Source: Leptospira stimsonii
GTDB lineage: Bacteria; Spirochaetota; Leptospiria; Leptospirales; Leptospiraceae
DNA: 64,000 nt
Assembly (NCBI RefSeq): GCF_003545885.1
Contig: NZ_QHCT01000002.1
Coordinates: forward strand, 571,001 to 635,000
Reading direction: 5' to 3'
Shown here: in pieces, positions 9,211 through 17,983 of the stretch
Layout: each line of letters starts with the position of its first letter
How positions within the stretch are numbered: the first letter of the stretch is position 1
The notes under the pieces: generated by a model
The model's database searches: none
What the model was told of the DNA's origin: nothing
What the model saw: the letters and a program-made list of their open reading frames with translations, nothing else
Translations under genes and position numbers: made by a program

Positions 9211-10295
9211 TCTGCTTTCACCGTTTCTTCAATTAATTCCACCACTTCTTTCATCACCGATATCGGTGCCACGGAAAATCTGCTATACCCTTTAAGACAA
9301 GGTTGCTCAAATGCTTGTCTATAATACACTTTATTGAAAAGAGTCGAATGCACAGATTTGCCAAATCTTCCAAAATCAACGTGCGTAAAATTCCCTTCCG
9401 TTTGTAAAACTCCGAATCCGAAAGATCGCATTTTATCTTCAAAAAACTTTTTTCCATCTTTGATTCTTACAACAGATTCTTTCATATTTACTTCTCTATC
9501 GAGAGCTCTGGAAAGGAATTCAACAGCCAATGTATTCACTTCATACATTGGTCGAATTTTATGAAATAAGTCGATCGTGTTCGGAGCGGCGACAGCGTAA
9601 CCCACTCTCAATCCTGCGAGCCCCCAAGCCTTTGCAAACGTCCTAGCAACTACGAGATTAGAAGATCTTTTTGTCCATGGAACGCCCGTCCAATCGTAGA
9701 AAGGGAAGTAAGCTTCGTCTAAGAGCAAAACAGTTCCTGTTTGCTCACACAGATTTAATATTTCAGATAATTCTCCAGCGGCAATTATAGTACCTGTTGG
9801 ACTATCAGGATTCGGTAAGCATAGCAACTTCGGTTTATACTTTTTAAGATTATCTTTGATCTGATTCAAATCAAGATACGGTTTTTCTTCTTTTCTAGTA
9901 TATTCAATGGTTATAGCGTTCGCACCGAACATCTGACAATAAACCGAATACATTGCAAACGTTGGAGACGTGTGCATTACATAATCCCCTGGATCAACGA
10001 AAGCCTCGAACGCATATCGAATTGCACCATCACTCCCGGGAGTTAGAATCAGTGATTCTGGCTCTACTCCAACATAATCAGAGAGTTTTCGATATGTCTC
10101 ACCTGCTTCAGGATAGGTAGCGATCGCGTCCAAAGGCAACTCTAAAAGAATAGAATGATTAAGATTCATTAGGATAGAATCTAAATTCTCGTTCTTATCA
10201 AGCCAAATTGGTTCCCGACTTCTTGGAACAGATTTTAACGCGCTTGGCCGAAATAGATTCGGATTCAGCAAAGATTTTTTAGGACGTATTGCCAT
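9207..10295 (-). CDS. PLP-dependent aminotransferase, fold type I (HisC-like)
   Basis: 362 residues with the aspartate-aminotransferase superfamily hallmarks: WLDKNEN near residue 31, a SDGAIRYAFEA cofactor loop near 88, PNPDSPTG near 161, LLDEAYFPF near 193, and the PLP lysine in RTFAKAWGLAGLRVGY near 220-235. The closest familiar type is histidinol-phosphate aminotransferase. No histidine genes other than the LPS-type hisH/hisF pair lie in the window, and its partners are sugar dehydrogenases. I infer amino transfer to a keto sugar or keto cyclitol. Most nucleotide-sugar aminotransferases belong to the DegT family, so this subclass is unusual for the role. Confidence 0.83.
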   Translation of the reverse strand: MAIRPKKSLLNPNLFRPSALKSVPRSREPIWLDKNENLDSILMNLNHSILLELPLDAIATYPEAGETYRKLSDYVGVEPESLILTPGSDGAIRYAFEAFVDPGDYVMHTSPTFAMYSVYCQMFGANAITIEYTRKEEKPYLDLNQIKDNLKKYKPKLLCLPNPDSPTGTIIAAGELSEILNLCEQTGTVLLLDEAYFPFYDWTGVPWTKRSSNLVVARTFAKAWGLAGLRVGYAVAAPNTIDLFHKIRPMYEVNTLAVEFLSRALDREVNMKESVVRIKDGKKFFEDKMRSFGFGVLQTEGNFTHVDFGRFGKSVHSTLFNKVYYRQAFEQPCLKGYSRFSVAPISVMKEVVELIEETVKAE

Positions 10296-10318
10296 CGAAT
10301 GAATTTCCTTTCTTTAGG

Positions 10319-11260
10319 TTAGGTAAAACTCGGAATATAGTTTTCATCCAAACCTAAGATAGCGGACCTTCCCATCGCGAGAATTGCTTCCGCCGCGCTA
10401 CCTCCAATATGTGGCGTCGCTAAAAAATTAGGTAAAGATAATAACTCCTGATCTTTCGGAGGTTCTACCGCAAAAACGTCAAAGGCGGCGGCGGCAATTC
10501 TATTTTCTTTTAGACATCGTTTGAGCGCCGTTTCGTCAACCAGCTCACCTCTAGCAGTATTGATAAGTATCGCGGTCGATTTCATTAAAGAAAGTTTTGA
10601 AGAATCGAGAATATTACGCGTACTATCATTTAAAGGTACATGCAATGTAACAATATCAGAATTTTCTAATAGGTGCTCAATGGTAACCGATGAAAGATCA
10701 TTTTCACTGTAGAAGTCAGAATAATCTTGAATATCATTTACGAGAATATTGCAACCGAATGCCTTAAGAAGTTTAGTTAAATCTTTACCTATATGTCCGC
10801 AACCAATGATGCCTACGGTTCTACCGGAGAGATATCCACCTACATGCTGCCTCCAGGCTCCGGAGATTACCTCACGATTAGCTTGCGGAATATTTCTAAG
10901 CATTGAGATTGCAAAGGCTATTACCAACTCGGAAACGGATCTTCGATTTACACCTCCGGTCCAACCCAATTTTTTACCGTATTTTCTCATTGCAGACATA
11001 TCAATCATATCTAAGCCTACTCCATATTTCCCTATTACTTTGAGTTCAGGCAATTTAGAAAGTACGTACTCATCCAGGACTTCCAACGCGGTGATCGCCT
11101 TTTCGTGACCCGACAAAAAACTAACCAGACTATCTCCCTTTAACTGTAGTCCTTTATCGTTAAAAGTAACATTTTGATATTTTTGAAGTAACTCGTTTCT
11201 AAGAATCGTGTTATTTGAAAAAGAACGCGAACAGACAGCCACTTTAGTCACAGAATTCAA
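10319..11260 (-). CDS. D-isomer-specific 2-hydroxyacid dehydrogenase (SerA-like)
   Basis: About 313 residues. VGIIGCGHIGKDL is the NAD motif. The catalytic triad is visible as Arg in NTARGELVDE, Glu in DVFAVEPP and His in TPHIGGSA. I chose a TTG start at 11260: AGGAG lies 8 bp upstream, and the TTG overlaps the stop of the cyclase gene as TTGA. A longer reading from ATG 11290 has no ribosome site and would overlap the cyclase by 34 bp. Family members interconvert 2-hydroxy and 2-keto acids. In this cassette it could create or reduce the 2-keto acid that the KdsB-like enzyme needs. Serine biosynthesis is a weaker alternative given the context. Confidence 0.82.
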   Translation of the reverse strand: MNSVTKVAVCSRSFSNNTILRNELLQKYQNVTFNDKGLQLKGDSLVSFLSGHEKAITALEVLDEYVLSKLPELKVIGKYGVGLDMIDMSAMRKYGKKLGWTGGVNRRSVSELVIAFAISMLRNIPQANREVISGAWRQHVGGYLSGRTVGIIGCGHIGKDLTKLLKAFGCNILVNDIQDYSDFYSENDLSSVTIEHLLENSDIVTLHVPLNDSTRNILDSSKLSLMKSTAILINTARGELVDETALKRCLKENRIAAAAFDVFAVEPPKDQELLSLPNFLATPHIGGSAAEAILAMGRSAILGLDENYIPSFT

Positions 11261-12342
11261 GCTTTCAGCTCCTGTAAGAACTCTTCGCATTGGGATTGAA
11301 ATTCCGAATCAGGAGGAACTTGAATTCTCTGAATATCGGCTTTGTCACCAACTGCAAAAATTAGGCCTAGCATCGAGGAGGTATTTTTTTTGTCTTTTTT
11401 AAGAGCACCCATGACCCTTTCGATCGAAATATTGACTTTGGAAAAATCGGAATAATTTTTATTTAATATTTCGTGCATTCTCTCAAAGTCCCTACGAGGC
11501 AATAAGCCTCGTTTAGCGGCGATAAAATTTGCCATATCCATCCCGATCGTTACGGCTACTCCGTGCGGAATTGCGTAATCAGTAGCAGATTCAATAGAAT
11601 GACCGAAGCTATGTCCATAATTAAAGATATTGCGAATCCCTTGATCGAACTCGTCTTCTTCTATAAAACGTTTCTTAATCAAGAGCGCCTCGCAAATATA
11701 TCTGCGAAGAAGGGAGCGGTCCGTAAACAATTGATCAAAGTCTTTCGCTAATGAATTAAAAGAATCGATTCCGTCGATAGCATGAACTTTGATAATTTCT
11801 CCGATACCCGAATGAATATCCTTTTTTTCTAATGTATCTAAGAATTGAGTACAAATATGTATTTCAGTCGGAGGATTAAATGTACCTATAATATTCTTAG
11901 TATCTTTTAAATTGACGGAACTTTTTGAACCGATACATGAATCCGCTTGCGCCAAAAGTGTGGTGGGAATGAATCTCCAGGATACCCCCCTCAATAAAAC
12001 GCTAGAAATAAAACATGTAATGTCCTGAACAATGCCACCACCGATCGCAACTAAAATATGGTCTCTACGAATTCCATTAGTTACCAACGTTTCAATGACT
12101 GGAATAATTTTTTCCAACGTCTTATTGTCTTCTTTCGCGTCGATTTGAATTGAATTGCGATGATTTACGACAAACTCAAATTGCGACGCATACAACCTGG
12201 CGATATTAGAATCGATTAAAAAATGAAGTTCTTTTCCCCCGAACAAAGGAAAATCAGAAAGTAAGTCTTCGTTGAATAGAACCGAATAGGGCCCTTTATG
12301 AGATTGAATTTGTATCTGATCAGACACGAGTGAAACCACCAT
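11257..12342 (-). CDS. 3-dehydroquinate-synthase-like sugar phosphate cyclase
   Basis: 361 residues, full length for the family. Conserved pieces run in order: GGGIVQD (near 101), RGVSWRFIPTTLLAQADS, IGSKSSVN, KDTKNIIG, SGIGEIIK (zinc Glu), NYGHSFGHSIE (zinc His and catalytic His) and HGVAVTIGM (second zinc His), with KKDKKN near 315. The metal site and phosphate-binding lysines therefore look intact. No other shikimate gene is nearby. Relatives include 2-epi-5-epi-valiolone and 2-deoxy-scyllo-inosose synthases, which form carbocycles from sedoheptulose 7-phosphate or glucose 6-phosphate. The sequence alone does not show which substrate is used. The gene overlaps the SDR gene by 23 bp; a GTG at 12327 is an alternative start. 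Confidence 0.85.
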   Translation of the reverse strand: MVVSLVSDQIQIQSHKGPYSVLFNEDLLSDFPLFGGKELHFLIDSNIARLYASQFEFVVNHRNSIQIDAKEDNKTLEKIIPVIETLVTNGIRRDHILVAIGGGIVQDITCFISSVLLRGVSWRFIPTTLLAQADSCIGSKSSVNLKDTKNIIGTFNPPTEIHICTQFLDTLEKKDIHSGIGEIIKVHAIDGIDSFNSLAKDFDQLFTDRSLLRRYICEALLIKKRFIEEDEFDQGIRNIFNYGHSFGHSIESATDYAIPHGVAVTIGMDMANFIAAKRGLLPRRDFERMHEILNKNYSDFSKVNISIERVMGALKKDKKNTSSMLGLIFAVGDKADIQRIQVPPDSEFQSQCEEFLQELKA

Positions 12343-13042
12343 CTATAGAAATATTTTGACCGGTTACATAACTGTTTTCTTCGCTCGAAAGCCATAAGAC
12401 TAAACGAGCAATCTCATCCACAGTCCCCATTCTCCGAAGCGGGACATTAGCTACTAAATTCCGGATTCCCTCTTCACCTAACACGCGTCTTGTTAATTCA
12501 GTATCGGTAAATCCTGGAGCGACACAATTTGCAAGAATACCATTCATAGAATGCTCAGCCGCCAATGCGATAGTCATCCCATCGATCGCAAACTTACTGG
12601 AAGAGTAAGAAGCCCTTTGTTCCTTACTAATTTTTCCCCAAATGGAAGAAATATTTACTATTCTTCCCCAGCTTTTTAAGATCATAGAAGGAAGTACGGA
12701 TTGGCAAAGCAGAAAAGGAGCAAAGACATTTACTCGGTGAATGGAAAGAAAATCCTCAGGTTCGATACTAACAAAAGGAGCGATCTTATTAATACCGGCG
12801 TTATTAATTAAAATATCTGGTTCGATTTTTCTTAAAAAATTAGCACATTTTTTTATTTGATCAATATCGTTGAAGTCTGCGAAAAACCATTCCTGGCAAT
12901 TTGGTAAGTCACTGGTTTCTTTTTTACCTCCCGTAGAGGAACCAAACACAAAAGCACCCTCTTCTAAGAATGCATTTGCAATTGACTTTCCGATTCCCTT
13001 GCTTGCACCGGAAATAAAAACTTTCTTACCTTCGAAACGCAT
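12320..13042 (-). CDS. Short-chain dehydrogenase/reductase (FabG-like)
   Basis: 240 residues, a classical SDR: ISGASKGIGKS (residues 10-20), NNAG near 84, NISSIWGK with the catalytic Ser near 136, and YSSSK (Tyr/Lys pair) near 150. The C-terminus GQNISIDGGF is usual. It lies 8 bp after the GmhA-like isomerase gene and overlaps the cyclase gene, so it belongs to the same cassette. It probably reduces or oxidises a keto group of the cassette intermediate. A fatty-acid FabG role is unlikely from the neighbours. Confidence 0.85.
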   Translation of the reverse strand: MRFEGKKVFISGASKGIGKSIANAFLEEGAFVFGSSTGGKKETSDLPNCQEWFFADFNDIDQIKKCANFLRKIEPDILINNAGINKIAPFVSIEPEDFLSIHRVNVFAPFLLCQSVLPSMILKSWGRIVNISSIWGKISKEQRASYSSSKFAIDGMTIALAAEHSMNGILANCVAPGFTDTELTRRVLGEEGIRNLVANVPLRRMGTVDEIARLVLWLSSEENSYVTGQNISIDGGFTRV

Positions 13043-13050
13043 CTTAGAAT

Positions 13051-13653
13051 TTATTTTTGTTTGATAATACGCATTAAGTAGGCGCCTACCAGGTGATCCA
13101 AAACCATATGAGCATCCTCAGCCGGACCATATTCTTTCGGATCCGTTGGAACGTGGATTCCTTCATTAGCTAAAGGTTTCATCTTTCCACCGTCGAACGC
13201 AGTAATAGCAACTGTCTTTATTCCAACACTATGGGCATATTCCATTGCCTTAATTAAGTTAGGAGAATTCCCGGAAGCAGAAATGGAGACCAAAACATCT
13301 CCTTTTTTTCCTAATACTTTAAGTTGTCTTACAAATATATCCTCGTAACCAAAATCATTTCCAATTGCAGATATGATAGGAACGTTATCCGTCAGGCTAA
13401 GCGCGCGAAATGGGGTTTCATATTCATTCGTTCCAATGGAGATATCGTTTGCAAAGTGGCTCGCTGTCGCCGCGCTTCCTCCGTTTCCGATAAAGAAAAT
13501 TGTGACTCCTCGTTTCCTTGCATCCAACAATGTTTCAATAAATCTTCCGATTTCAACAGTACTCACATTTTGTAATACGGTTTGGAGATACTGAATATAA
13601 GCGGCCGCAAAATTTACGGGATCAGTTGTGAAAAAACGATCTATATTATTCAT
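13051..13653 (-). CDS. SIS-domain phosphosugar isomerase, GmhA-like
   Basis: 200 residues, the usual GmhA length. FIGNGGSAATASHFANDI near residues 54-71 is the phosphate-binding loop, SISASGNSPN near 117 is the second phosphate loop, and AEDAHMVLDHLVGAYL near the end carries the histidine used by sedoheptulose-7-phosphate isomerases. GmhA makes D-glycero-D-manno-heptose 7-phosphate. Next to a sugar-phosphate cyclase, it may divert sedoheptulose 7-phosphate into the cassette. None of the GmhB, HldE or HldD partner genes is adjacent, so ordinary ADP-heptose synthesis is not the obvious role. Confidence 0.85.
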   Translation of the reverse strand: MNNIDRFFTTDPVNFAAAYIQYLQTVLQNVSTVEIGRFIETLLDARKRGVTIFFIGNGGSAATASHFANDISIGTNEYETPFRALSLTDNVPIISAIGNDFGYEDIFVRQLKVLGKKGDVLVSISASGNSPNLIKAMEYAHSVGIKTVAITAFDGGKMKPLANEGIHVPTDPKEYGPAEDAHMVLDHLVGAYLMRIIKQK

Positions 13654-13654
13654 C

Positions 13655-14692
13655 TTAGTTCGGTTCCTTTATATTGTATTTTTTTTGCCAGATTGGATCG
13701 GAATAGTATATTTTAAAAACGAGCTTCATCGTCTGTAAAGCATCGCTTGACGTTCCAAATTGAACCGGCTTGTCATTCAAGATACAGTCGGCGAAAGCGA
13801 TAATCTCTTCATTCCAAGACGGATCTTTATTGTAACGTATCGTCTGTTCTTTAGGATCACCGCCATCGTTATCGGGATCCGCGTAAACGATGGTAAGCGT
13901 TTCTGCACCGTAACTTTTTGTTCCGGAGAGAATTCCCCCTAAAATTAGACTTCCTTTCTCGAGATTGATGTCAAGATGAAAACGATGTCTCCACTGTGTC
14001 GCCGAAGAATTCAACATCCCAACAACCCCGTCATTTGTCCTCATGATTGCGTAAGCATTATCTTCGACATCGTATTTCCAATGTCCATTCGAAATGAAAC
14101 TATGAATTTCTTCAAACTCACCTGCGAATAAACGCATCAAATCAACGATATGAATTCCTTGATCTAATAAAACCCCACCGCCTGCAACCTCGCGTTTTGT
14201 GCGCCAATCCGGTTGATTAAAAGTGATGAGTTTCGATTTTCCATACAGTCCCCTCAAATTGATTACTTTGCCTAGCTCCCCTGAACGCAGTATCTTCAGA
14301 GCCTCCTGGATAGAATCGTGATATCGATGGTTAAAACCATACATCAATTTCAATGAAGGATTCTTTTTCTCGTGTTCAATAACCCGAACGATATCTTCAA
14401 CATTTCGTCCCGGTGGTTTTTCACAAAACACATGAAGACCTGCCTCCAAGCCCGCAATCGTAACTTCCGCCGCGATGTCGTTCGTGAGGCAGACGATCAA
14501 AGCATCCAATTCTTCTTTTAAAAGATCTTTATAATTTTGATAATATCGAATGTGGTTTTCTAAAATTCCATCTTTACCAAAGCTTTTGTCACAAACTGCG
14601 ACAACTTCCAAATTCGGATGACGATCGATATATTCCTTTCGGCGTTTTCCGACTACTCCGAAACCGGCAATCCCAACTCTCAATTTTTTCAT
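13655..14692 (-). CDS. Gfo/Idh/MocA-family sugar oxidoreductase
   Basis: 345 residues from the ATG at 14692, which places the dinucleotide motif RVGIAGFGVVG at residues 4-14 as usual. An upstream in-frame TTG (14731) would add 13 residues. CEKPPGRN near 90 and QGIHIVDLMRLFAGE near 165 are family landmarks. It is the first gene of the cassette, 1 bp before the GmhA-like gene and 43 bp after the FkbM gene. It probably oxidises a sugar ring position with NAD. It is clearly different in sequence from the Gfo/Idh protein at 8101-9210, so the two likely act at different steps. Confidence 0.84.
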   Translation of the reverse strand: MKKLRVGIAGFGVVGKRRKEYIDRHPNLEVVAVCDKSFGKDGILENHIRYYQNYKDLLKEELDALIVCLTNDIAAEVTIAGLEAGLHVFCEKPPGRNVEDIVRVIEHEKKNPSLKLMYGFNHRYHDSIQEALKILRSGELGKVINLRGLYGKSKLITFNQPDWRTKREVAGGGVLLDQGIHIVDLMRLFAGEFEEIHSFISNGHWKYDVEDNAYAIMRTNDGVVGMLNSSATQWRHRFHLDINLEKGSLILGGILSGTKSYGAETLTIVYADPDNDGGDPKEQTIRYNKDPSWNEEIIAFADCILNDKPVQFGTSSDALQTMKLVFKIYYSDPIWQKKYNIKEPN

Positions 14693-14735
14693 TTGATAAA
14701 TCTCGCTTTCTATGCTGTAATTTTCTTTCAAAGAT

Positions 14736-15593
14736 TTATGCCTTCGTTTTCATTTTTCGAATCCATATCTGGTTAAAGGTAAATTGCGCCATACCCGTAT
14801 TAAATTCCTCGGCATGGCGTTTTTCTTTTAATTGAAATCCCGCTTTTTCTAAATACTTACGAGATTCTTTCGTTTGCTCGTCGAAACTGTCATTGATCTC
14901 GATTAAGATTCCTTTCACCTTTGATAAAACTTTTTTACCGCCTTTTAGTATTAAATGCTCGATTCCGTCTACATCCATTTTGATGTACGTAGGTTGAGGG
15001 ATTTTAAGTAAATTAGCGGATTCATCCATGGATAGACCTATCGTTGGAAAATTGAAAACTGTCCTCATAGGCTTTCCGTCGTGTCCATAGTTTTGATCGT
15101 ATGTGGAAAGCGCACCTCCCCATTCCTTCGTAGTCATATTGAGCTTGCTAAACGAAAGTTTCTCCGAAAGTGGAAGCGGAATGATTGTTACCCGGTCACC
15201 AAGATCGTTCAAATAAATATTTCTCGCTAATAATTCTAAGTTGAATACGGACGGTTCAAAAGAAAATACTCTGCAGTTTCTTTTTTTTGCCGCATAACAA
15301 GAATATAACCCAACGTTCGCTCCGATGTCCCAAAAAATTGATCCACTAGGAATGCTATCGATCCATTCTAAGGTTTCAGGTTCTTTTGTGACAAACGTAT
15401 CGGCTCGATAACGATTTAAGGCGTTCGGAATAGCAAAACTGAGAATTAAACTTCCATAGTTTACTTCTTTTTTGCGATCCATCAAATTCCTAAGAATCTC
15501 AGTCTGCATATACCCGCCCAGCTTCCCCTTTTCAAAAAAAGCAAGTAAACAGTTTACCGCAAAGGTTAGTACGGATTTGATAACTTTTTTCAA
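14736..15593 (-). CDS. FkbM-family methyltransferase
   Basis: 285 residues. FWDIGANVGLYSCYAAK near residue 82 is motif I, and IKMDVDGIEHLILKGG near 205 is the FkbM signature. The start is TTG at 15593 with AGGAG 7 bp upstream, a convincing ribosome site. FkbM enzymes O-methylate sugars and polyketides, so this one probably methylates a hydroxyl of the O-unit. The N-terminal 20 residues are moderately hydrophobic and may touch the membrane. Confidence 0.84.
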   Translation of the reverse strand: MKKVIKSVLTFAVNCLLAFFEKGKLGGYMQTEILRNLMDRKKEVNYGSLILSFAIPNALNRYRADTFVTKEPETLEWIDSIPSGSIFWDIGANVGLYSCYAAKKRNCRVFSFEPSVFNLELLARNIYLNDLGDRVTIIPLPLSEKLSFSKLNMTTKEWGGALSTYDQNYGHDGKPMRTVFNFPTIGLSMDESANLLKIPQPTYIKMDVDGIEHLILKGGKKVLSKVKGILIEINDSFDEQTKESRKYLEKAGFQLKEKRHAEEFNTGMAQFTFNQIWIRKMKTKA

Positions 15594-15657
15594 AGTTTGA
15601 CTCCTAAATACATATTATAAGAAATGAATTTGTTTGATTTGAAGGCGGATTCGAACT

Positions 15658-16362
15658 TTATTTTTCTATTCGGATACTTTTTGCTGCAAATTCGTCCAAC
15701 AACCAAGTGCCTTTCCGAGTTAATCTGACTGGAAGAGATCGATAATCATCCAAATCCTCCAAAGCTTTTGAAAGAACTTTTCCTTTTTCTTCGCCGAAAG
15801 CAAGGACATATATAAACTTAGTATTCCGAATGACCCGCGGCGTAACAGTTATTCGATTTTTTGGCAGTTTCGAACCAACAACATGAAGTACAGAACGATT
15901 CTTTGAATTTAACGCGTCGTCATTTGGAAATAGCGAAGCTATGTGGCCGTCCTCGCCCAATCCTAAAAGCATAACATCTATTTGAATAGGTAGCAATCGT
16001 TCATAACGAAGGGCAGAGGCGTCCATATCCGGATCTTCTCCTTCCATTCTTGCGATCACTGCGTCCGGAGAATCCGACAATAGGGTTCTTATCACAAGGC
16101 CGTAATTACTTTCCGGATGGTCAGGGGGCACACAACGTTCATCTCCAAACCAAAATCGGATATTCTTGATCGGTAAAGAAGCAGAGTCCTTCCAATATTT
16201 ATAAAGTAACCCAGCCGTTCTACCTCCGGTTAGCATCAGATCACAGCTTCCTTTCGTTTCAATGGTTGAAAGAATCGTATTTTGGATTTCCCTCGATACA
16301 GACTCAATCCATTGATCATTCGGATACGAGATTATTTTTGGAAAAGTAGATTCTGTCTTCAT
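15658..16362 (-). CDS. pgl: 6-phosphogluconolactonase-like hydrolase
   Basis: 234 residues with the devB-type signatures: DLMLTGGRTAGLLYK near 40-54, FWFGDERCVPPDHPESNYGL near 72-91 and MLLGLGEDGHIASLFP near 131-146. The known reaction opens 6-phosphogluconolactone in the pentose phosphate pathway. It is an unexpected gene inside a polysaccharide operon, 15 bp upstream of a PFTS-type protein gene's stop side and 64 bp before the FkbM gene. It may be the cell's only lactonase that happens to sit here, or it may hydrolyse a lactone made by one of the Gfo/Idh enzymes. The family assignment is secure; the role is not. Confidence 0.85.
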   Translation of the reverse strand: MKTESTFPKIISYPNDQWIESVSREIQNTILSTIETKGSCDLMLTGGRTAGLLYKYWKDSASLPIKNIRFWFGDERCVPPDHPESNYGLVIRTLLSDSPDAVIARMEGEDPDMDASALRYERLLPIQIDVMLLGLGEDGHIASLFPNDDALNSKNRSVLHVVGSKLPKNRITVTPRVIRNTKFIYVLAFGEEKGKVLSKALEDLDDYRSLPVRLTRKGTWLLDEFAAKSIRIEK

Positions 16363-16380
16363 TGATTCATTGAGCTCATC

Positions 16381-17931
16381 TTATGAAAAATCTTCAGCAA
16401 ATGACTTATTGAGTTCTCTAACAGATAAAGATTCCAATTCTTTGCGTGAATGTGCAAAGTGAATCCAGGATTCCGAATCTGCGAAATCCCATCTTAGAAT
16501 CGAACTCGTTGGATCGTAGTAGATAGCAGGAATCTTTAGGTGTTCGGCAATATAAGCCGGAGATGAAAAAGGATAAACGATAATGAAGTGACTTTCCGAA
16601 ATCACATTAAAAACGTCGGCCATATGATATAATAAGTTTATTCCTCCTTTTCTATCTAATTTTTCCAAAGTATCGAAATATTGTCTGTCATACGATGATC
16701 GATAACCTCGTTTCGTTTTAAGTCTTACTCTTACGGGTAACGAATACTTCTTTTCTAAATCCGTCTTCAAAGAAAGTATATCTTCTATAAATAGATTCAA
16801 ATTAGCCGGGCGATTATAGTTTGGAAATTCACAGTATTCAAGCGCAATTTCATCGGAATAAGGTGATATATCAAACACGGTAATCTGTATTTCATCAACG
16901 GGCGGTTTTACCGAAGCATTAGGAGAATACCAAACAATCGGTCCGACTGATTCAATCTTTGCTTTAGGAGAAAGTGTTTTTAAATAGTCTGCAAAGGAGT
17001 GAGTCCAAACCCAATTTCGATCCACTCGAATCCAACGCAAAAATGGAATATTAGATTTTTTCTTCTCTGGAAGCTTTACAATCGGTTGCCAGTTCTGGGC
17101 ATACCAAATCATATTCGTTTCGGCATTCTTCAGAGACCTCATCCAAAGAGGCTGAATACCGAAGGATGAACAGGTCAAATAAATTTCCTGAATTTTTTGA
17201 CGTTTATCTAGAGAGTCCAAAATGGCAATGTAGGCAAAGTCCTTTGCAATCAAGGAGAGAGAACGAAAACGAAAAACTAAATAAGAATACAAAAATATAA
17301 GAATACTATGATTTAAAAGAAGCTCCACTCGACCTAAAAACCCCAATCGGGTTTCAGAAAGAAGACTTAATAAAGGATTTTTAACGTAAGAAAATTCAGA
17401 TGGGTTGGATGAGATATTACCTGAAAAAGATTGAATCAAGAACCACTTCCCATTCTTAAGTGGCGGAATTTGTCCTGACCTACAATATTCAACGAATCTT
17501 TGATCACTTTTTTCTATAAAAAGGCTCTCTTCCCCAATTCCAAAGATTAGGGTTGCAGGTGGAGAATTCTTATAGAAACCAATTCTGAATATATTGAGAA
17601 AACAATACCCCCAATGTAGAATAAATTCAGCTTGATTATAAAGCCATTGCTTCCAAGAAACTGAAACAACTCCCGAACCGATCTCGATTTCGGCTCGACC
17701 ACAATCTAATTTGAATCCGATGGGAATCGATTTTTCCTCTTTCTCATAAAAGTATTTAGAAGTCAATGTAAACGGAAGACGCCCGATCTCTATAACTCTC
17801 TGCGTTAGACGCTCCGACAATACTTGAGAAGAATACACCAAAAAAGAAGGTAATCGAGAAAGGAATTGTTCGAAAACTTTTTGGATTTCTTGGTCGAAGG
17901 AAAGATTACAATGATTACTATTTAGTTTCAA
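16381..17931 (-). CDS. Polysaccharide biosynthesis protein with PFTS-like motif, function unknown
   Basis: 516 residues. The start is TTG at 17931 with a GGAA stretch 7-8 bp upstream. The C-terminal part has VISESHFIIVYPFSSPAYIA then KIPAIYYDPTSSI near 455-490. This matches the PFTS-type motif (here PFSS) of large proteins found in surface-polysaccharide loci of Leptospira and other bacteria. The arrangement resembles the donor-binding half of a GT-B enzyme. A hydrophobic stretch near residue 205 (ILIFLYSYLVF) may be membrane-associated. I know of no experimentally assigned activity; a glycosyltransferase is likely. Confidence 0.68.
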   Translation of the reverse strand: MKLNSNHCNLSFDQEIQKVFEQFLSRLPSFLVYSSQVLSERLTQRVIEIGRLPFTLTSKYFYEKEEKSIPIGFKLDCGRAEIEIGSGVVSVSWKQWLYNQAEFILHWGYCFLNIFRIGFYKNSPPATLIFGIGEESLFIEKSDQRFVEYCRSGQIPPLKNGKWFLIQSFSGNISSNPSEFSYVKNPLLSLLSETRLGFLGRVELLLNHSILIFLYSYLVFRFRSLSLIAKDFAYIAILDSLDKRQKIQEIYLTCSSFGIQPLWMRSLKNAETNMIWYAQNWQPIVKLPEKKKSNIPFLRWIRVDRNWVWTHSFADYLKTLSPKAKIESVGPIVWYSPNASVKPPVDEIQITVFDISPYSDEIALEYCEFPNYNRPANLNLFIEDILSLKTDLEKKYSLPVRVRLKTKRGYRSSYDRQYFDTLEKLDRKGGINLLYHMADVFNVISESHFIIVYPFSSPAYIAEHLKIPAIYYDPTSSILRWDFADSESWIHFAHSRKELESLSVRELNKSFAEDFS

Positions 17932-17983
17932 TTTTTCCGTTGAAAAGAAGAAAGAAATATAAAATCGACTCTTTTAGAATTAA

